Below are positions 35,827 through 45,124 of a stretch of DNA of 64,000 nucleotides, piece by piece. Numbering within the stretch: position 1 is the stretch's first letter; each line of letters starts with the position of its first letter. The stretch comes from UBA5336 sp964415675 (lineage in GTDB: Bacteria; Pseudomonadota; Alphaproteobacteria; Caulobacterales; Hyphomonadaceae): assembly GCA_964415675.1 (NCBI GenBank), contig CAYQBG010000003.1, positions 177,653 to 241,652 of the forward strand, given 5' to 3'. The position numbers and the translations under genes were made by a program. The notes beneath the pieces are model-generated. The model had not been told where the DNA came from and made no database searches. It worked only from the letters and a program-made list of their open reading frames with translations.

Positions 35827-37044
35827 ATGAGCAAAGACATGCCATTCACCATCGACGATGTTCGTGCTGCGGCCGCCGTACTGGAAGGGCAGGTCGAACG
35901 CACGCCGATGAAACGGTCGGAAACCCTTTCAAGCATCACCGGCGCGGACGTCTGGATAAAGTTCGAGAACATGCAGTTCACGGCCAGCTTCAAGGAGCGC
36001 GGCGCCCTGAACAAGCTGACCAACCTCACCGAAGCAGAAAAAGCGGCCGGCGTCATCGCCATGTCGGCGGGCAATCATGCCCAGGGCGTGGCCTATCACG
36101 CCCGCCGCCTGGGTATACCCGCTACGATCGTGATGCCGAAGACGACGCCTTTCACCAAGGTCAAACAGACACGAGACCATGGAGCCCGCGTGATTCTGGA
36201 AGGCGACACACTCGTCGAGACAACCGAACATGCCTTCAGCCTGCGCGACCGCGAAGGCTATACATTCATACACCCCTATGACGACCCGCTGATTGCAGCG
36301 GGCCAGGGGACGGTCGGTCTGGAAATGCTCGATGCGATGCCCGACCTGGACACGCTCATCATACCCGTCGGCGGTGGCGGGCTGATCGCCGGCATTGCGA
36401 CCGCCGCGAAAGCCATGAAACCGGACATATCCGTGGTCGGCGTGGAGGCGGCAATGTATCCGGCCTTATATGCTGCACTGGCTGGCCGGGAGATGCAGAC
36501 CGGCGGGGCGACAATCGCCGAAGGCATCGCGGTGAAAACGCCGGGCGAGGTTGGCCTGACGGTCGCCCGAGCGCTGGTCGACGAGGTTTTGCTGGTCGAG
36601 GAAGAGCATCTGGAGCGGGCCATAACGCTGTATGCCGATGTCGAGAAAACCATTGCCGAAGGAGCCGGTGCGGCGGGGCTCGCTGCGCTTCTCGCCCATC
36701 CGGCGCGCTTCTCGGGGCGACGGGTCGGCCTTGTCCTGTGTGGCGGCAATATCGACCTGCGACTGCTGGCATCGGTGATGACCCGCGCGCTTGTGCGCGA
36801 GAACCGGCTGAGCAATATCCGGATCATCGGCGACGACCGGCCGGGCCTCCTCGCACTTGTCTCCAGGATCATAGGCGATGCCGGCGCGAATATCATTGAA
36901 GTGGCCCATAACCGCATCGCGCTGGATGTTCCGGCCAAGGGTGCGGAGTTCGATATTCTCATCGAGACACGCGACGGCCAGCACACTCAGGAAGTGGTCG
37001 AGGCGCTATCGGCAGCCGGATACCCGCCCCGCCCGCTCAGCTGA
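35827..37044 (+). CDS. ilvA: Threonine ammonia-lyase
   Basis: The enzyme converts threonine to 2-oxobutanoate, the entry to isoleucine synthesis. The catalytic PLP lysine is K56 in SFKERGA, and GGGGLIAGIATA is the phosphate-binding loop. At 405 residues with a single C-terminal ACT domain (from about 330, NIRIIGDDRPGLLALV), it is the shorter type, not the 510-residue E. coli IlvA with two regulatory domains. Regulation by an amino acid through the ACT domain is likely but its nature is unknown. Confidence 0.92.
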   Translation: MSKDMPFTIDDVRAAAAVLEGQVERTPMKRSETLSSITGADVWIKFENMQFTASFKERGALNKLTNLTEAEKAAGVIAMSAGNHAQGVAYHARRLGIPATIVMPKTTPFTKVKQTRDHGARVILEGDTLVETTEHAFSLRDREGYTFIHPYDDPLIAAGQGTVGLEMLDAMPDLDTLIIPVGGGGLIAGIATAAKAMKPDISVVGVEAAMYPALYAALAGREMQTGGATIAEGIAVKTPGEVGLTVARALVDEVLLVEEEHLERAITLYADVEKTIAEGAGAAGLAALLAHPARFSGRRVGLVLCGGNIDLRLLASVMTRALVRENRLSNIRIIGDDRPGLLALVSRIIGDAGANIIEVAHNRIALDVPAKGAEFDILIETRDGQHTQEVVEALSAAGYPPRPLS

Positions 37045-37138
37045 GGCGGACTGGCGCGCCGCGACGCTGGCCGCATCCCCGGTTCCCTGCTAAAGGCTCG
37101 CGGCGGAAACCCAGACAATCGCGGCAAGGATTGGCCAA

Positions 37139-37789
37139 ATGAAATTCTTCATCGACACCGCTGAGACCGACGCCATCAGGGAACTGGCCGAAACCGGCCT
37201 GATCGACGGCGTCACTACGAACCCTTCCCTGGTGGCCAAATCCGGTCGGTCTTTCGCTGAGATTATTGCCGAAATCTGCGAGATCACCCCCGGGCCGGTC
37301 AGCGCTGAGGTTGTCGCCACCGATCATCAGACGATGCTCGCCGAGGGCCGCAAACTTGCTGCCATCGCTGAAAATGTCGCGGTGAAAGTGCCGCTCACCT
37401 GGGACGGCCTGCGCACCTGCCGGGTCCTGACAGATGAGGGCACGGCGGTGAATGTTACGCTGTGTTTCTCGGCCAATCAGGCTCTGCTCGCAGCCAAGGC
37501 CGGCGCGGCCTTCATCTCGCCCTTTATCGGGCGGCTGGACGATATCCATATCGACGGCATGGAGCTGATCGAGGAAATCCGTACCATCTATGACAATTTC
37601 CTGTTCGACACGCAGATCCTCGCGGCCTCGATCCGCAGCCCGAACCATGTCCGCCTCTCGGCGCTCGCCGGGGCCGATGTTGCAACATTGCCACCAGAGG
37701 TCCTGAAGAGCCTGGCCAATCACCCCCTGACAGACAAGGGACTGGCCGCCTTCCTCGCCGATGCTGAAAAGGCCGGCGTTTCGGTCTGA
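37139..37789 (+). CDS. tal: Transaldolase (fructose-6-phosphate aldolase-like subfamily)
   Basis: The 216-residue barrel belongs to the short transaldolase family. The N terminus MKFFIDTAETDAIRELAETG and TNPSLVAKSG are characteristic, and the Schiff-base lysine is K83 in AVKVPLTWDGL. It transfers dihydroxyacetone units in the non-oxidative pentose phosphate pathway; short members may act instead as fructose-6-phosphate aldolases. The ATG is preceded by AAGGA at a short distance (CAAGGATTGGCCAA). Confidence 0.93.
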   Translation: MKFFIDTAETDAIRELAETGLIDGVTTNPSLVAKSGRSFAEIIAEICEITPGPVSAEVVATDHQTMLAEGRKLAAIAENVAVKVPLTWDGLRTCRVLTDEGTAVNVTLCFSANQALLAAKAGAAFISPFIGRLDDIHIDGMELIEEIRTIYDNFLFDTQILAASIRSPNHVRLSALAGADVATLPPEVLKSLANHPLTDKGLAAFLADAEKAGVSV

Positions 37790-37880
37790 GACCCTGCCGG
37801 CCTGATCTTCCCTCCCGCACGCGCTTGCGATAGACCCGTTCTCGAACAGGCGAATACGGATCAAAAGAGGCAAGACCCCC

Positions 37881-38633
37881 ATGGCCGGCCACAGTAAATG
37901 GGCGAATATCCAGCACCGCAAGGGTGCGCAGGACAAAAAGCGCGCAGTGCTTTTCTCGCGGCTGTCGAAGGAAATCACCATCGCGGCAAAGCTTGGCGGG
38001 CCTGACCCGGATGCCAATCCGCGCCTGCGCCTGGCGGTCAAGAATGCCAAGGGCGAGTCCATGCCCAAGGACAATATCAAGCGCGCCATCGACAAAGGCG
38101 CGGGCGGGGACGGCGATGATTATATGGACATCCGCTATGAGGGTTTCGGCCCCGGCGGGGTCGGCATCATCGTGGAGGCCTCCACCGATAACAAGAACCG
38201 CGCGGCCAGCGATATCCGTTCCACCTTCTCCAAGAATGGCGGCAATCTGGGAGAGACAGGCTCGGTCAGTTTCGGCTTCGACCAGGTCGGCGAGATCATC
38301 TACCCCGCCGAGATCGGCGATGAGGACGAGGTGATGATGGCCGCGATCGAGGCGGGCGCCGAAGATGTCCAGAAAGAAGAAGAAACCTTCGTCATCTATA
38401 CGGCGCGCGAAGACCTGAACGAAGTCGCAGCGGCGCTGGACGAGACCTGGACCGAAGTGGAGGCGAAGTCGACCAAACTGGTCTGGCGTCCCCAGAACAC
38501 CGTCCCGGTTGAGGGCGACCATGCCGATACGCTGATGAAGCTGCTCGACGCGCTGGACGAGCTCGATGACGTCCAGAATGTCTATGACAATTCCGAATTG
38601 TCAGACGCGGAAATGGAGCGGCTTGCCAGCTGA
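37881..38633 (+). CDS. yebC: YebC/PmpR family translation or transcription factor
   Basis: The 250-residue protein has the unmistakable N terminus MAGHSKWANIQHRKGAQDKK and the downstream GYGP-like phrase EGFGPGGVGIIVE. YebC family members have been described as DNA-binding regulators and more recently as factors that help ribosomes at proline stretches. In alphaproteobacteria yebC often neighbours ruvC, which is absent here. A PP2C-like gene follows after 28 bases and may be cotranscribed. Confidence 0.96.
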   Translation: MAGHSKWANIQHRKGAQDKKRAVLFSRLSKEITIAAKLGGPDPDANPRLRLAVKNAKGESMPKDNIKRAIDKGAGGDGDDYMDIRYEGFGPGGVGIIVEASTDNKNRAASDIRSTFSKNGGNLGETGSVSFGFDQVGEIIYPAEIGDEDEVMMAAIEAGAEDVQKEEETFVIYTAREDLNEVAAALDETWTEVEAKSTKLVWRPQNTVPVEGDHADTLMKLLDALDELDDVQNVYDNSELSDAEMERLAS

Positions 38634-38661
38634 ACGATGCGGCGCGCCGGGGAGGGGATGC

Positions 38662-39507
38662 ATGAGCAGCGCACTGGATGTTCTCGAAACGATCAATGAC
38701 CCGGGCAAGCCGGGGCGCACCGGCGATGACCGGTTCGGATGCGATCTCGGTGCGGGCACGGCCTGGTTGCTTGATGGCGCCACGGATGTCAGCGACCTGG
38801 CACCTTTTCCGCGTGCCGAGAGCGGCGCAGCCTGGATGGCCGAAGCGCTGAGCACGCGCCTCATGAAGGCTCCGGCGACCGATGAGCCGGCCACCGCCTA
38901 TTTCGAGTCCGTCCTCAAGGATGTCCGCAGCGCAGCCGCACGCGAGAGCGAAATCTCACTGGACAGCCTGCCGCTGGAGGCATCTCCGATTGCGGCGGGC
39001 ATCTGGATGCGGATCACCAGGCCGGGCCTGGCTGAATTCTGCTGGCTGGGGGATTGTATGGCCATTGTCTCGGCCGGGCCGGGTGAAGCGGAACTCATCG
39101 GCACGCCGGAGAAGGCCGAGGATGAGACCGCCGCCGCGAAAGCCCTGCTTGCCATGTCTGTCGAGGACCGGCTGGAGGCCTTGCGCGGGGCGCGGCGACT
39201 GCAGAACACGCCCGGCCGGGCTATATTTGGCCTCGATCCGGGTGCGGCAGATCATCTGGAGCGCCGCGAAGTGTCACTGCCGGGCGGCACCGACATTCTG
39301 CTGATGAGCGACGGTTTCTACCGGCTTGTCTCACCTTATCGCGAAATGACCCCGCCCGCGCTCGTCGATTATGTGCGTGAAAACGGCCTGATAGGCGCGC
39401 TGCAAAAACTGCGCGCCATGGAGGGCGCCGACGCCGACAATGTCCGGATGGGCCGGATCAAGACCCGGGACGATGCCTGTGCAGTCTGGCTGCGCGTTGA
39501 GGCCTGA
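38662..39507 (+). CDS. PP2C-like protein phosphatase
   Basis: The 281-residue protein shows a degenerate PP2C pattern: LLDGATDVSD in place of the usual ADGMGG, WLGDCMAIV for the GDSR motif, LLMSDGFYRLV for SDGL, and a final DDACAVWLR for the DN-containing metal motif. The metal-binding aspartates appear kept, so it may dephosphorylate serine or threonine, or a small molecule. The ATG at 38662 has GGAGGGG four bases upstream. It lies 28 bases after yebC. Confidence 0.8.
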   Translation: MSSALDVLETINDPGKPGRTGDDRFGCDLGAGTAWLLDGATDVSDLAPFPRAESGAAWMAEALSTRLMKAPATDEPATAYFESVLKDVRSAAARESEISLDSLPLEASPIAAGIWMRITRPGLAEFCWLGDCMAIVSAGPGEAELIGTPEKAEDETAAAKALLAMSVEDRLEALRGARRLQNTPGRAIFGLDPGAADHLERREVSLPGGTDILLMSDGFYRLVSPYREMTPPALVDYVRENGLIGALQKLRAMEGADADNVRMGRIKTRDDACAVWLRVEA

Positions 39508-39538
39508 GCGCAGCCCCGGGGCAGGTTACGGTCCCCGT

Positions 39539-40543
39539 TCAGATATCGACCACGATCTTGCCGAAATGCTTCTGAGCGGCCTGGTGTGCAAAAGCGCCGG
39601 CCAGCTCGGCAAGCGGAAAACGGTCGCTGATCACAGGCTTGATGCCATTGGCCTCGATGGCTGCGATCATGTCTTCCTGCTCGTCGCGCGAGCCGACTGT
39701 GATCCCCTTGAGCGTGATATTGGCGCTGAACAGCTGGGCCGTGGGCACTTCGCCGGAAATGCCGGTGAGCACGCCAATCAGCGAGATATGCCCGCCGATC
39801 CGGCTGGCCGTGATCGATTGTGCGAGCGTGCCCGGCCCGCCGATCTCGACCACTTCATCGACGCCGCGCCCGCCGGTGATCTCTTTGGCGGTTTTCCCCC
39901 ATTCGGGATTTTCCTTGTAATTGATGAGATGATCGGCGCCGAGCGATTTCAGCTTGTCGAGTTTCTCATCCGAAGACGAGGTTGAGATCACGCGGCAGCC
40001 TGCGGCCTTGGCGAATTGCAGGGCGAAGATCGACACTCCGCCCGTGCCCTGGGTCAGCACCCAGTCGCCCGGCTTGATCTTCGCTTCCACCATCAGTGCG
40101 CGCCAGGCGGTCAGGGCCGCGCAGGGCAGCGTAGCGGCCTCAGCGACGCTATAGCCTTCGGGTGCGCGGGTCAGCGCCGTTTCCGGCATCACCACATATT
40201 CGGCCGCGAATCCGTCGGCATGATCGCCCGGAACGCCGAGAAGTTTGGGCAATTCCGGTCCACCGGAGGTCCAGCCAGGGAAAAAGGTCGACACCGCCAT
40301 ATCACCCGGCATGAAGCGCGTGACGCCGGCACCGACTGCGGCGACTTCGCCAGCACCGTCGGACATCGGGATCCGCCCGTCATCACAGGGAATCATTCCC
40401 GAAACAACAGCGAAATCATGGAAATTCAGCGAGCTGGCACGACAGCGCATCATCACTTCGCCGGGACCGGGCGCCGGGTCGGGCCGCTCCTCAATGACGA
40501 TGTTCTCGAGTCCGCCGGGTTTCTTCAGGGCTGCGACCTTCAT
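39539..40543 (-). CDS. Zinc-type alcohol dehydrogenase / quinone oxidoreductase family protein
   Basis: The 334-residue protein is an MDR-superfamily NADPH oxidoreductase. The N-terminal GroES-like part (SSLNFHDFAVVSG) lacks the cysteine and histidine ligands of zinc enzymes, and the Rossmann part carries TQGTGGVSIFALQFAKAAG. This pattern fits zinc-independent quinone reductases or enoyl reductases. GGAGG lies four bases before the ATG. It faces the PP2C-like gene tail to tail. The substrate is unknown. Confidence 0.88.
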   Translation of the reverse strand: MKVAALKKPGGLENIVIEERPDPAPGPGEVMMRCRASSLNFHDFAVVSGMIPCDDGRIPMSDGAGEVAAVGAGVTRFMPGDMAVSTFFPGWTSGGPELPKLLGVPGDHADGFAAEYVVMPETALTRAPEGYSVAEAATLPCAALTAWRALMVEAKIKPGDWVLTQGTGGVSIFALQFAKAAGCRVISTSSSDEKLDKLKSLGADHLINYKENPEWGKTAKEITGGRGVDEVVEIGGPGTLAQSITASRIGGHISLIGVLTGISGEVPTAQLFSANITLKGITVGSRDEQEDMIAAIEANGIKPVISDRFPLAELAGAFAHQAAQKHFGKIVVDI

Positions 40544-40630
40544 GGGGCCTCCTCCAATCTTCTTTATTACAGAGCGCCGCGGTGACCCCTGGGGAAGTCA
40601 ACTGGCTGAAAGGAAGAACAGCGTACGATT

Positions 40631-41548
40631 CTATTCACCGGTCGCAAGCGGGTGCGCGGTTTCCAGCAGTTCCTGCAACTCATCGGTCAGGACGTGAGTA
40701 TAAATCTGCGTCGTCGAGATATCGGCATGGCCGAGAAGGGTCTGGACACTGCGCATGTCCGCGCCGCCCTGTAAGAGGTGAGTGGCATAGGCATGACGCA
40801 GGGCATGAGGATAAACCCGCTCGGCTGCGATCCCCGCAGCATGCGCCAGCCCGTCCAGCATCTGGCCGAGGCGCCGGCGCGACATGTGGCCGCTGGCCGC
40901 GCGTGAAGGAAAAAGGAATTTCGCCGCCCGCTCACGCGCCGGCCCGGACTTGGGCAGGTGGCTGTCGCGCGTCTCCAGCCAGGCATCGAGAGCCTTGAGC
41001 GCGGGCGGGCCAAGCGGGCAGATTCGCTCGCGCCCCCCCTTCCCGCGCACAGTGATCTCGGCGCTTTCCCAGCGCCCCTTGCGACGACGCGGCAGGGCGC
41101 CCAGTGGCAGGCCAACAAGCTCGCTCGCGCGCAGGCCAGTGCCATAGAGCAATTCGATCAGGCAGGTCAGGCGGGCATCCTCACCGCAGGCGTCCAGCAA
41201 ACGCACCACTTCGTCTCGCGAGAGCACATCGGGCACCTCGCGGGCGGCACGCGGCGCCTCCAGCTTCGTCGTAGGGTCGTCGCGGCGCTCGCCTTCCTGA
41301 AACTCGAAACGGAAGAAGCGTCGCAGCGAGGACATTCGCCGCGCCACGGTGGAGGCTGCGAAACCACGGGTGGCGAAATCCTGCTGGAGCTGTGCGAGAT
41401 CGCTGGCGCTCGCTTGCGCAAGGCCGCCGCCAAGCGCCTGTGACGCATCCAGCAGGTCGCGGGCATAGGCCTCAAGCGTGTTGCTGGCCGCGCCGCGCTC
41501 TGCACTCATCATTTCGAGGAACGCCTCGATCCGTACCCTGTCACTCAT
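40631..41548 (-). CDS. xerD: Site-specific tyrosine recombinase XerD
   Basis: XerD, with XerC, resolves chromosome dimers at dif during division. The 305-residue protein has the N-terminal SAM-like core-binding domain and all catalytic residues: R140 (TGLRASE), K170 (VRGKGGRE), H248 and R251 (HALRHAYATH), H274 (LLGHADIST) and nucleophile Y283 (QIYTHV). Length and core-gene neighbours (aroK-aroB nearby, as in many alphaproteobacteria) argue for the housekeeping enzyme rather than a phage integrase. Confidence 0.93.
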   Translation of the reverse strand: MSDRVRIEAFLEMMSAERGAASNTLEAYARDLLDASQALGGGLAQASASDLAQLQQDFATRGFAASTVARRMSSLRRFFRFEFQEGERRDDPTTKLEAPRAAREVPDVLSRDEVVRLLDACGEDARLTCLIELLYGTGLRASELVGLPLGALPRRRKGRWESAEITVRGKGGRERICPLGPPALKALDAWLETRDSHLPKSGPARERAAKFLFPSRAASGHMSRRRLGQMLDGLAHAAGIAAERVYPHALRHAYATHLLQGGADMRSVQTLLGHADISTTQIYTHVLTDELQELLETAHPLATGE

Positions 41549-41584
41549 GACAGGGGATATCGCCTTTCAAGCGTTAGGAAACTG

Positions 41585-43198
41585 CTAGCGGATCGATTTC
41601 CAGTATCCAGCGGCTTCCAATGCGAGGTCGCGCGAAACATCGTCGGCGCCGATCGCGGCAAGCGCATCGATGATGGCGATCATGTCGGCTTCCGGCAGCC
41701 GGCTTGGATCGCCGCGGGTGAGCGACAGGATCGACAGGACCGCCTCGCCCGCCGCGTCAGCTTCGGCAGCCGCTCCGATCGCCAGCATCCGCCAGTCGGA
41801 CCCGCCCGCTTCCGGGTTCGGCGGCTGGGCCGCCATAAGAGCGCGGGCTGGCGCAGGCGGTGGCATTTCGAGCGCGGTCCACAAAGCGAAGAGTCTTGCC
41901 GCCTGCGCCTTGCGCTGCGCGCCCTTGGCATGCTCGACAACTCGCCCGGCCACCTCATTGAGCGCGGCGCGATCAGCGCGCCCCTTCGATAGCAGGATGA
42001 GCCCGTCAATCATCGCATGAGCAAAATCATTTATGGGTGGGGCGTCCTTGATCCGTACCGCCCGGCTCCAAGCTTCAGCCCGTTGGAGATTGCCCGTCGC
42101 GAGTTCGGCCTGGGCAAAGGTGAGCGCGTGGCGCACGGTGTCGCGGTTTCGGGGCAAGCGGGCGAGGTCATTCGCGAACAGGCGCGAGGCTGCGGCGAAC
42201 CGCGCCGGATTGGCCGAAGATGAACGCAACGCCATCGCAAGCTTGCGGGCACGTTCTCCATCATCGGTGCCGGCCTCATCGAAGGCAAGAACCGCTACTT
42301 CTATGGGGCGCGCCGGCTTGAAGCCTTCACCCTTGAGCAGTTCGGAATACAGGCGGCGATGTGTGCGCGCATCCATCAGGCCTGCCTCTGCGGCAACGCC
42401 CGCAGCCAACACACGCACGGAAACGGGCAGCGACTGGCGCGTGGCCATCGCCGTGGCGAGGTCCGGCCGGGTCGGGGTGATCGCATTGTCCGGCGGCTCA
42501 AGCCCCAGCTTGGTCGAGAGGGCCAGATTGAGGCCCGTGTCGAATTTCGCCGGCGGCCGGTCGGCCCCCTCTGGCAGCGCCGGAGACAGCACGGCCTTGT
42601 AGAACCAGTCATCATTTACACCAGCGGACTGTGCGAATTCGACCGCCAGTTCAGCGGCAGGCTGATCATTATTCAGGACGGCGCACACAGCACGCAACCG
42701 GGCCCAGAAAGCGCCCTCGCCAGGCTCGGACGGCACCCGTGCGCAGGCGCTGCGCTCACTCCCCAGCGCCAACTGCAGATCAACGGAGACGGCATCGCCA
42801 TCAATCCCGCGGGCATTCTCATCAAGGCGCGCCATCAGGTCGGCCGCCGCCTCGGCCTCGCCAAGCTCGTAGAGGATGCGCGCACGCTCGGCGAGAACCT
42901 CGCTGGCATCCTCGCCATTCGGGCGCGCCGCCGGCGACAGTGCGACCCGGCGCAGCAGGCTGCGTTCAGCCGGCGTGAGATTGCGGGTGCGCACCTTGCG
43001 CATGAGTGGAAGCAGGTCTTCGGTGCGCGAGGCCTTCCACATGTCTGTGGGCATGGCGCGCTCACCTTCTTCGAGAAAACCGACCCCGAACGGATCAACA
43101 GCGCCGAGCCCTCCCACTTCAACCTGCGACGTTGCGGCTGGCAGGGCTAGCGATGCGACGGTCAGGATCGCGGTGGCTTTGAGCAACCTAGAAAACAT
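41585..43198 (-). CDS. Exported alpha-helical repeat protein of unknown function
   Basis: The 537-residue protein has a signal peptide (MFSRLLKATAILTVASLALP, cleavage near AATS), then alanine-rich paired helices throughout, suggesting TPR-like or HEAT-like repeats. A conserved-looking opening FGVGFLEEGERAMPTDMWKAS follows the signal. I do not recognise a named family; similar hypothetical genes lie between aroK and xerD in related genomes as I recall. The ATG at 43198 has GGAGG at a spacing of 6. It overlaps the end of a tiny membrane protein gene by 11 bases, suggesting coupling. Confidence 0.75.
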   Translation of the reverse strand: MFSRLLKATAILTVASLALPAATSQVEVGGLGAVDPFGVGFLEEGERAMPTDMWKASRTEDLLPLMRKVRTRNLTPAERSLLRRVALSPAARPNGEDASEVLAERARILYELGEAEAAADLMARLDENARGIDGDAVSVDLQLALGSERSACARVPSEPGEGAFWARLRAVCAVLNNDQPAAELAVEFAQSAGVNDDWFYKAVLSPALPEGADRPPAKFDTGLNLALSTKLGLEPPDNAITPTRPDLATAMATRQSLPVSVRVLAAGVAAEAGLMDARTHRRLYSELLKGEGFKPARPIEVAVLAFDEAGTDDGERARKLAMALRSSSANPARFAAASRLFANDLARLPRNRDTVRHALTFAQAELATGNLQRAEAWSRAVRIKDAPPINDFAHAMIDGLILLSKGRADRAALNEVAGRVVEHAKGAQRKAQAARLFALWTALEMPPPAPARALMAAQPPNPEAGGSDWRMLAIGAAAEADAAGEAVLSILSLTRGDPSRLPEADMIAIIDALAAIGADDVSRDLALEAAGYWKSIR

Positions 43199-43325
43199 TC
43201 TCGACCTCCATCCTGACCTCACCAGACGGTGGGCGCGCAGCATCCACACCGGATGCCAGCCAAGCTGCAAGGGCACCCAGCGCCAACAGCAGCAATACTA
43301 TCAGGATCAGCCATTTTCGCATCAT
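43188..43325 (-). CDS. Small single-helix membrane protein
   Basis: This 45-residue reading frame encodes MMRKWLILIVLLLLALGALA, which is a membrane helix, followed by WLASGVDAARPPSGEVRMEVENVF, a short tail outside the membrane. A basic start and strong hydrophobic core are not chance-like, and it ends inside the start of the large helical-repeat gene, so the two are likely one transcript. AAGGG lies upstream. A longer frame reading from 43688 overlaps aroK on the other strand and is not credible. The function is unknown. Confidence 0.5.
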   Translation of the reverse strand: MMRKWLILIVLLLLALGALAAWLASGVDAARPPSGEVRMEVENVF

Positions 43326-43412
43326 CGGGCCCTTCAAGAGCTTCACCGGCCGACAGACATTGCCCACCACGTCCGCAGCATATAGGACAGAGTGACAGGA
43401 ACCGAAAAGACC

Positions 43413-43985
43413 ATGGGCGCAGACACAACACCGCTCGCCAATTCGGGCCACAACATGGCGCCATATGCAAATCGCACAATTGCGCTGGTCGGGCTGATGG
43501 GTGCGGGCAAATCGACCGTTGGCAAACGGCTGGCCGATTCCCTTGGCCGGGACTTCTTCGACAGCGATGCCGAGATCGAGAAGGCAGCCGGCCTGTCGAT
43601 AGCCGACATTTTCGCGATCCATGGCGAAGCCGAGTTCCGCCGTGGCGAGCGGCGTGTGCTCGAACGCCTGCTTGGTCAGGCGCCCCATGTGCTGGCCACG
43701 GGAGGCGGAGCCTATCTCGACCCGGCCACACGTGCACTGCTGCGCGATAAGGCCGTGACGGTCTGGCTCAATGCCGATCTCGAAACCCTGTGGAAAAGGG
43801 TATCACGCCGTGACAGCCGCCCATTGCTGCGCGATCCAGACCCCAAGGGCGTCTTGCGGCGCCTGTTCCATGAGCGCGAACCCATCTACTCGCAGGCAGA
43901 TCTTTCAGTGCACAGCCAGGACGGTCCACACGACCGGACAGTGCGTGCCATCCTTGAAGCGCTGAGAGAATGGAAGCCGACATGA
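43413..43985 (+). CDS. aroK: Shikimate kinase
   Basis: The enzyme phosphorylates shikimate in aromatic amino-acid synthesis. The P-loop GLMGAGKST is at 27-35, and DSDAEIEKAAGLSIADIF and GGGAYLD bind shikimate. The 190-residue length includes about 20 extra N-terminal residues; later ATG codons (43455) or an upstream GTG (43392) are alternatives. It is translationally coupled to aroB by an ATGA overlap at 43982. Confidence 0.94.
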   Translation: MGADTTPLANSGHNMAPYANRTIALVGLMGAGKSTVGKRLADSLGRDFFDSDAEIEKAAGLSIADIFAIHGEAEFRRGERRVLERLLGQAPHVLATGGGAYLDPATRALLRDKAVTVWLNADLETLWKRVSRRDSRPLLRDPDPKGVLRRLFHEREPIYSQADLSVHSQDGPHDRTVRAILEALREWKPT

Positions 43986-45124
43986 GCGATACAACAAAGA
44001 CACGCCATTTGCGAAAGGTCGCCGTCGAGCTGGGCGCGCGGCGCTATGACATCCTGATCGGGCCGGGCCTGATCGATAGCTGCGGCTCGCAGATTGCCCC
44101 GCTCACAAGCGCAGCGCGTGCCTTCATCATGACCGACGAGACTGTCGCCCACCACCATCTGCGACGACTTGAAGCATCTCTGGGGCGCGCCGGCCTGGAA
44201 GCAAGGACCCTCACTCTCGCGCCGGGCGAGGCGAGCAAGTCGATGCAAGAGCTTTCCGGAGCGCTTGACTGGCTACTGGAGGCCGGCGCCAATCGCGGAG
44301 ATGTGCTTGTTGCGCTCGGCGGCGGAGTGATCGGCGACCTTGCCGGCCTGACCGCTGCCCTCATGAAGCGCGGCATGGGCTTCGTACAGGTTCCCACGAC
44401 GCTGCTGGCCCAGGTCGACAGTTCAGTCGGTGGAAAGACCGCCATCAACGCGCCGCAGGGAAAAAACCTCATCGGCGCCTTCTACCAGCCGCGACTGGTG
44501 CTCGCCGACACATCCACGCTGGCGACGCTGCCCATGCGGGAGCGCGCGGCCGGATATGCAGAGGTGGTCAAGTACGGCCTTCTCGGAGACGCCGCATTCT
44601 TTGACTGGCTTGAGGCGCATGGCCCTGAGGTCATGGCACTGGATGAGCTTGCACTCACCGAAGCGGTGTCGCGTTCATGCGAGGCCAAGGCGCAGATCGT
44701 TGCCCAGGATGAACGCGAAGGCGGCGTGCGCGCGCTCCTCAATCTCGGGCACACATTCGGGCATGCGCTGGAAGCGGCCAATGGCTATGGCCAGCAGCTC
44801 CTGCATGGAGAGGCTGTGGCCTGCGGCATGGGGCTCGCCGCGCGCTATTCGGTTCGCACCGGCCTGATGAGCGAGCGCCAGGCCGCACGCGCCGAACAGG
44901 TGCTGCGCGCAGCGGGCCTGCCGACCCGTATCGGACTTCTCAATGGTGGCCCCTATCGCCCGCACGAGCTCCTTGAACATATGAAGCAGGACAAGAAGGT
45001 TCGCGGAAATGCCCTGCCGCTGATCCTCATGCGCGGGATCGGACGCGCCTTCATACAACCCGAGGCCGATCTTGCGGACCTGCTCGCATTTCTCGAAACA
45101 GAGGCCGCTGCGGACAAGACCTGA
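43982..45124 (+). CDS. aroB: 3-dehydroquinate synthase
   Basis: AroB cyclises DAHP to 3-dehydroquinate with NAD+ and zinc, the second step of the shikimate pathway. The 380-residue protein has GGGVIGDLAGLTAA, PTTLLAQVDSSVGGKTAIN and the zinc histidines in NLGHTFGHALEA. The ATG at 43982 overlaps the aroK stop, with GGAAG at a spacing of 5. The aroK-aroB pair followed by a CorC-type gene is a familiar alphaproteobacterial arrangement. The stop overlaps the next start by one base. Confidence 0.96.
   Translation: MSDTTKTRHLRKVAVELGARRYDILIGPGLIDSCGSQIAPLTSAARAFIMTDETVAHHHLRRLEASLGRAGLEARTLTLAPGEASKSMQELSGALDWLLEAGANRGDVLVALGGGVIGDLAGLTAALMKRGMGFVQVPTTLLAQVDSSVGGKTAINAPQGKNLIGAFYQPRLVLADTSTLATLPMRERAAGYAEVVKYGLLGDAAFFDWLEAHGPEVMALDELALTEAVSRSCEAKAQIVAQDEREGGVRALLNLGHTFGHALEAANGYGQQLLHGEAVACGMGLAARYSVRTGLMSERQAARAEQVLRAAGLPTRIGLLNGGPYRPHELLEHMKQDKKVRGNALPLILMRGIGRAFIQPEADLADLLAFLETEAAADKT

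Noticed and set aside
40631..41548. A phage or island integrase
   Set aside because: Length, residues and core-gene neighbours fit housekeeping XerD; no att sites or mobile genes lie nearby.
43326..43688. An N-terminal extension of the small membrane protein
   Set aside because: It would run antisense through aroK and reads as random sequence; only the last 45 residues look like a protein.
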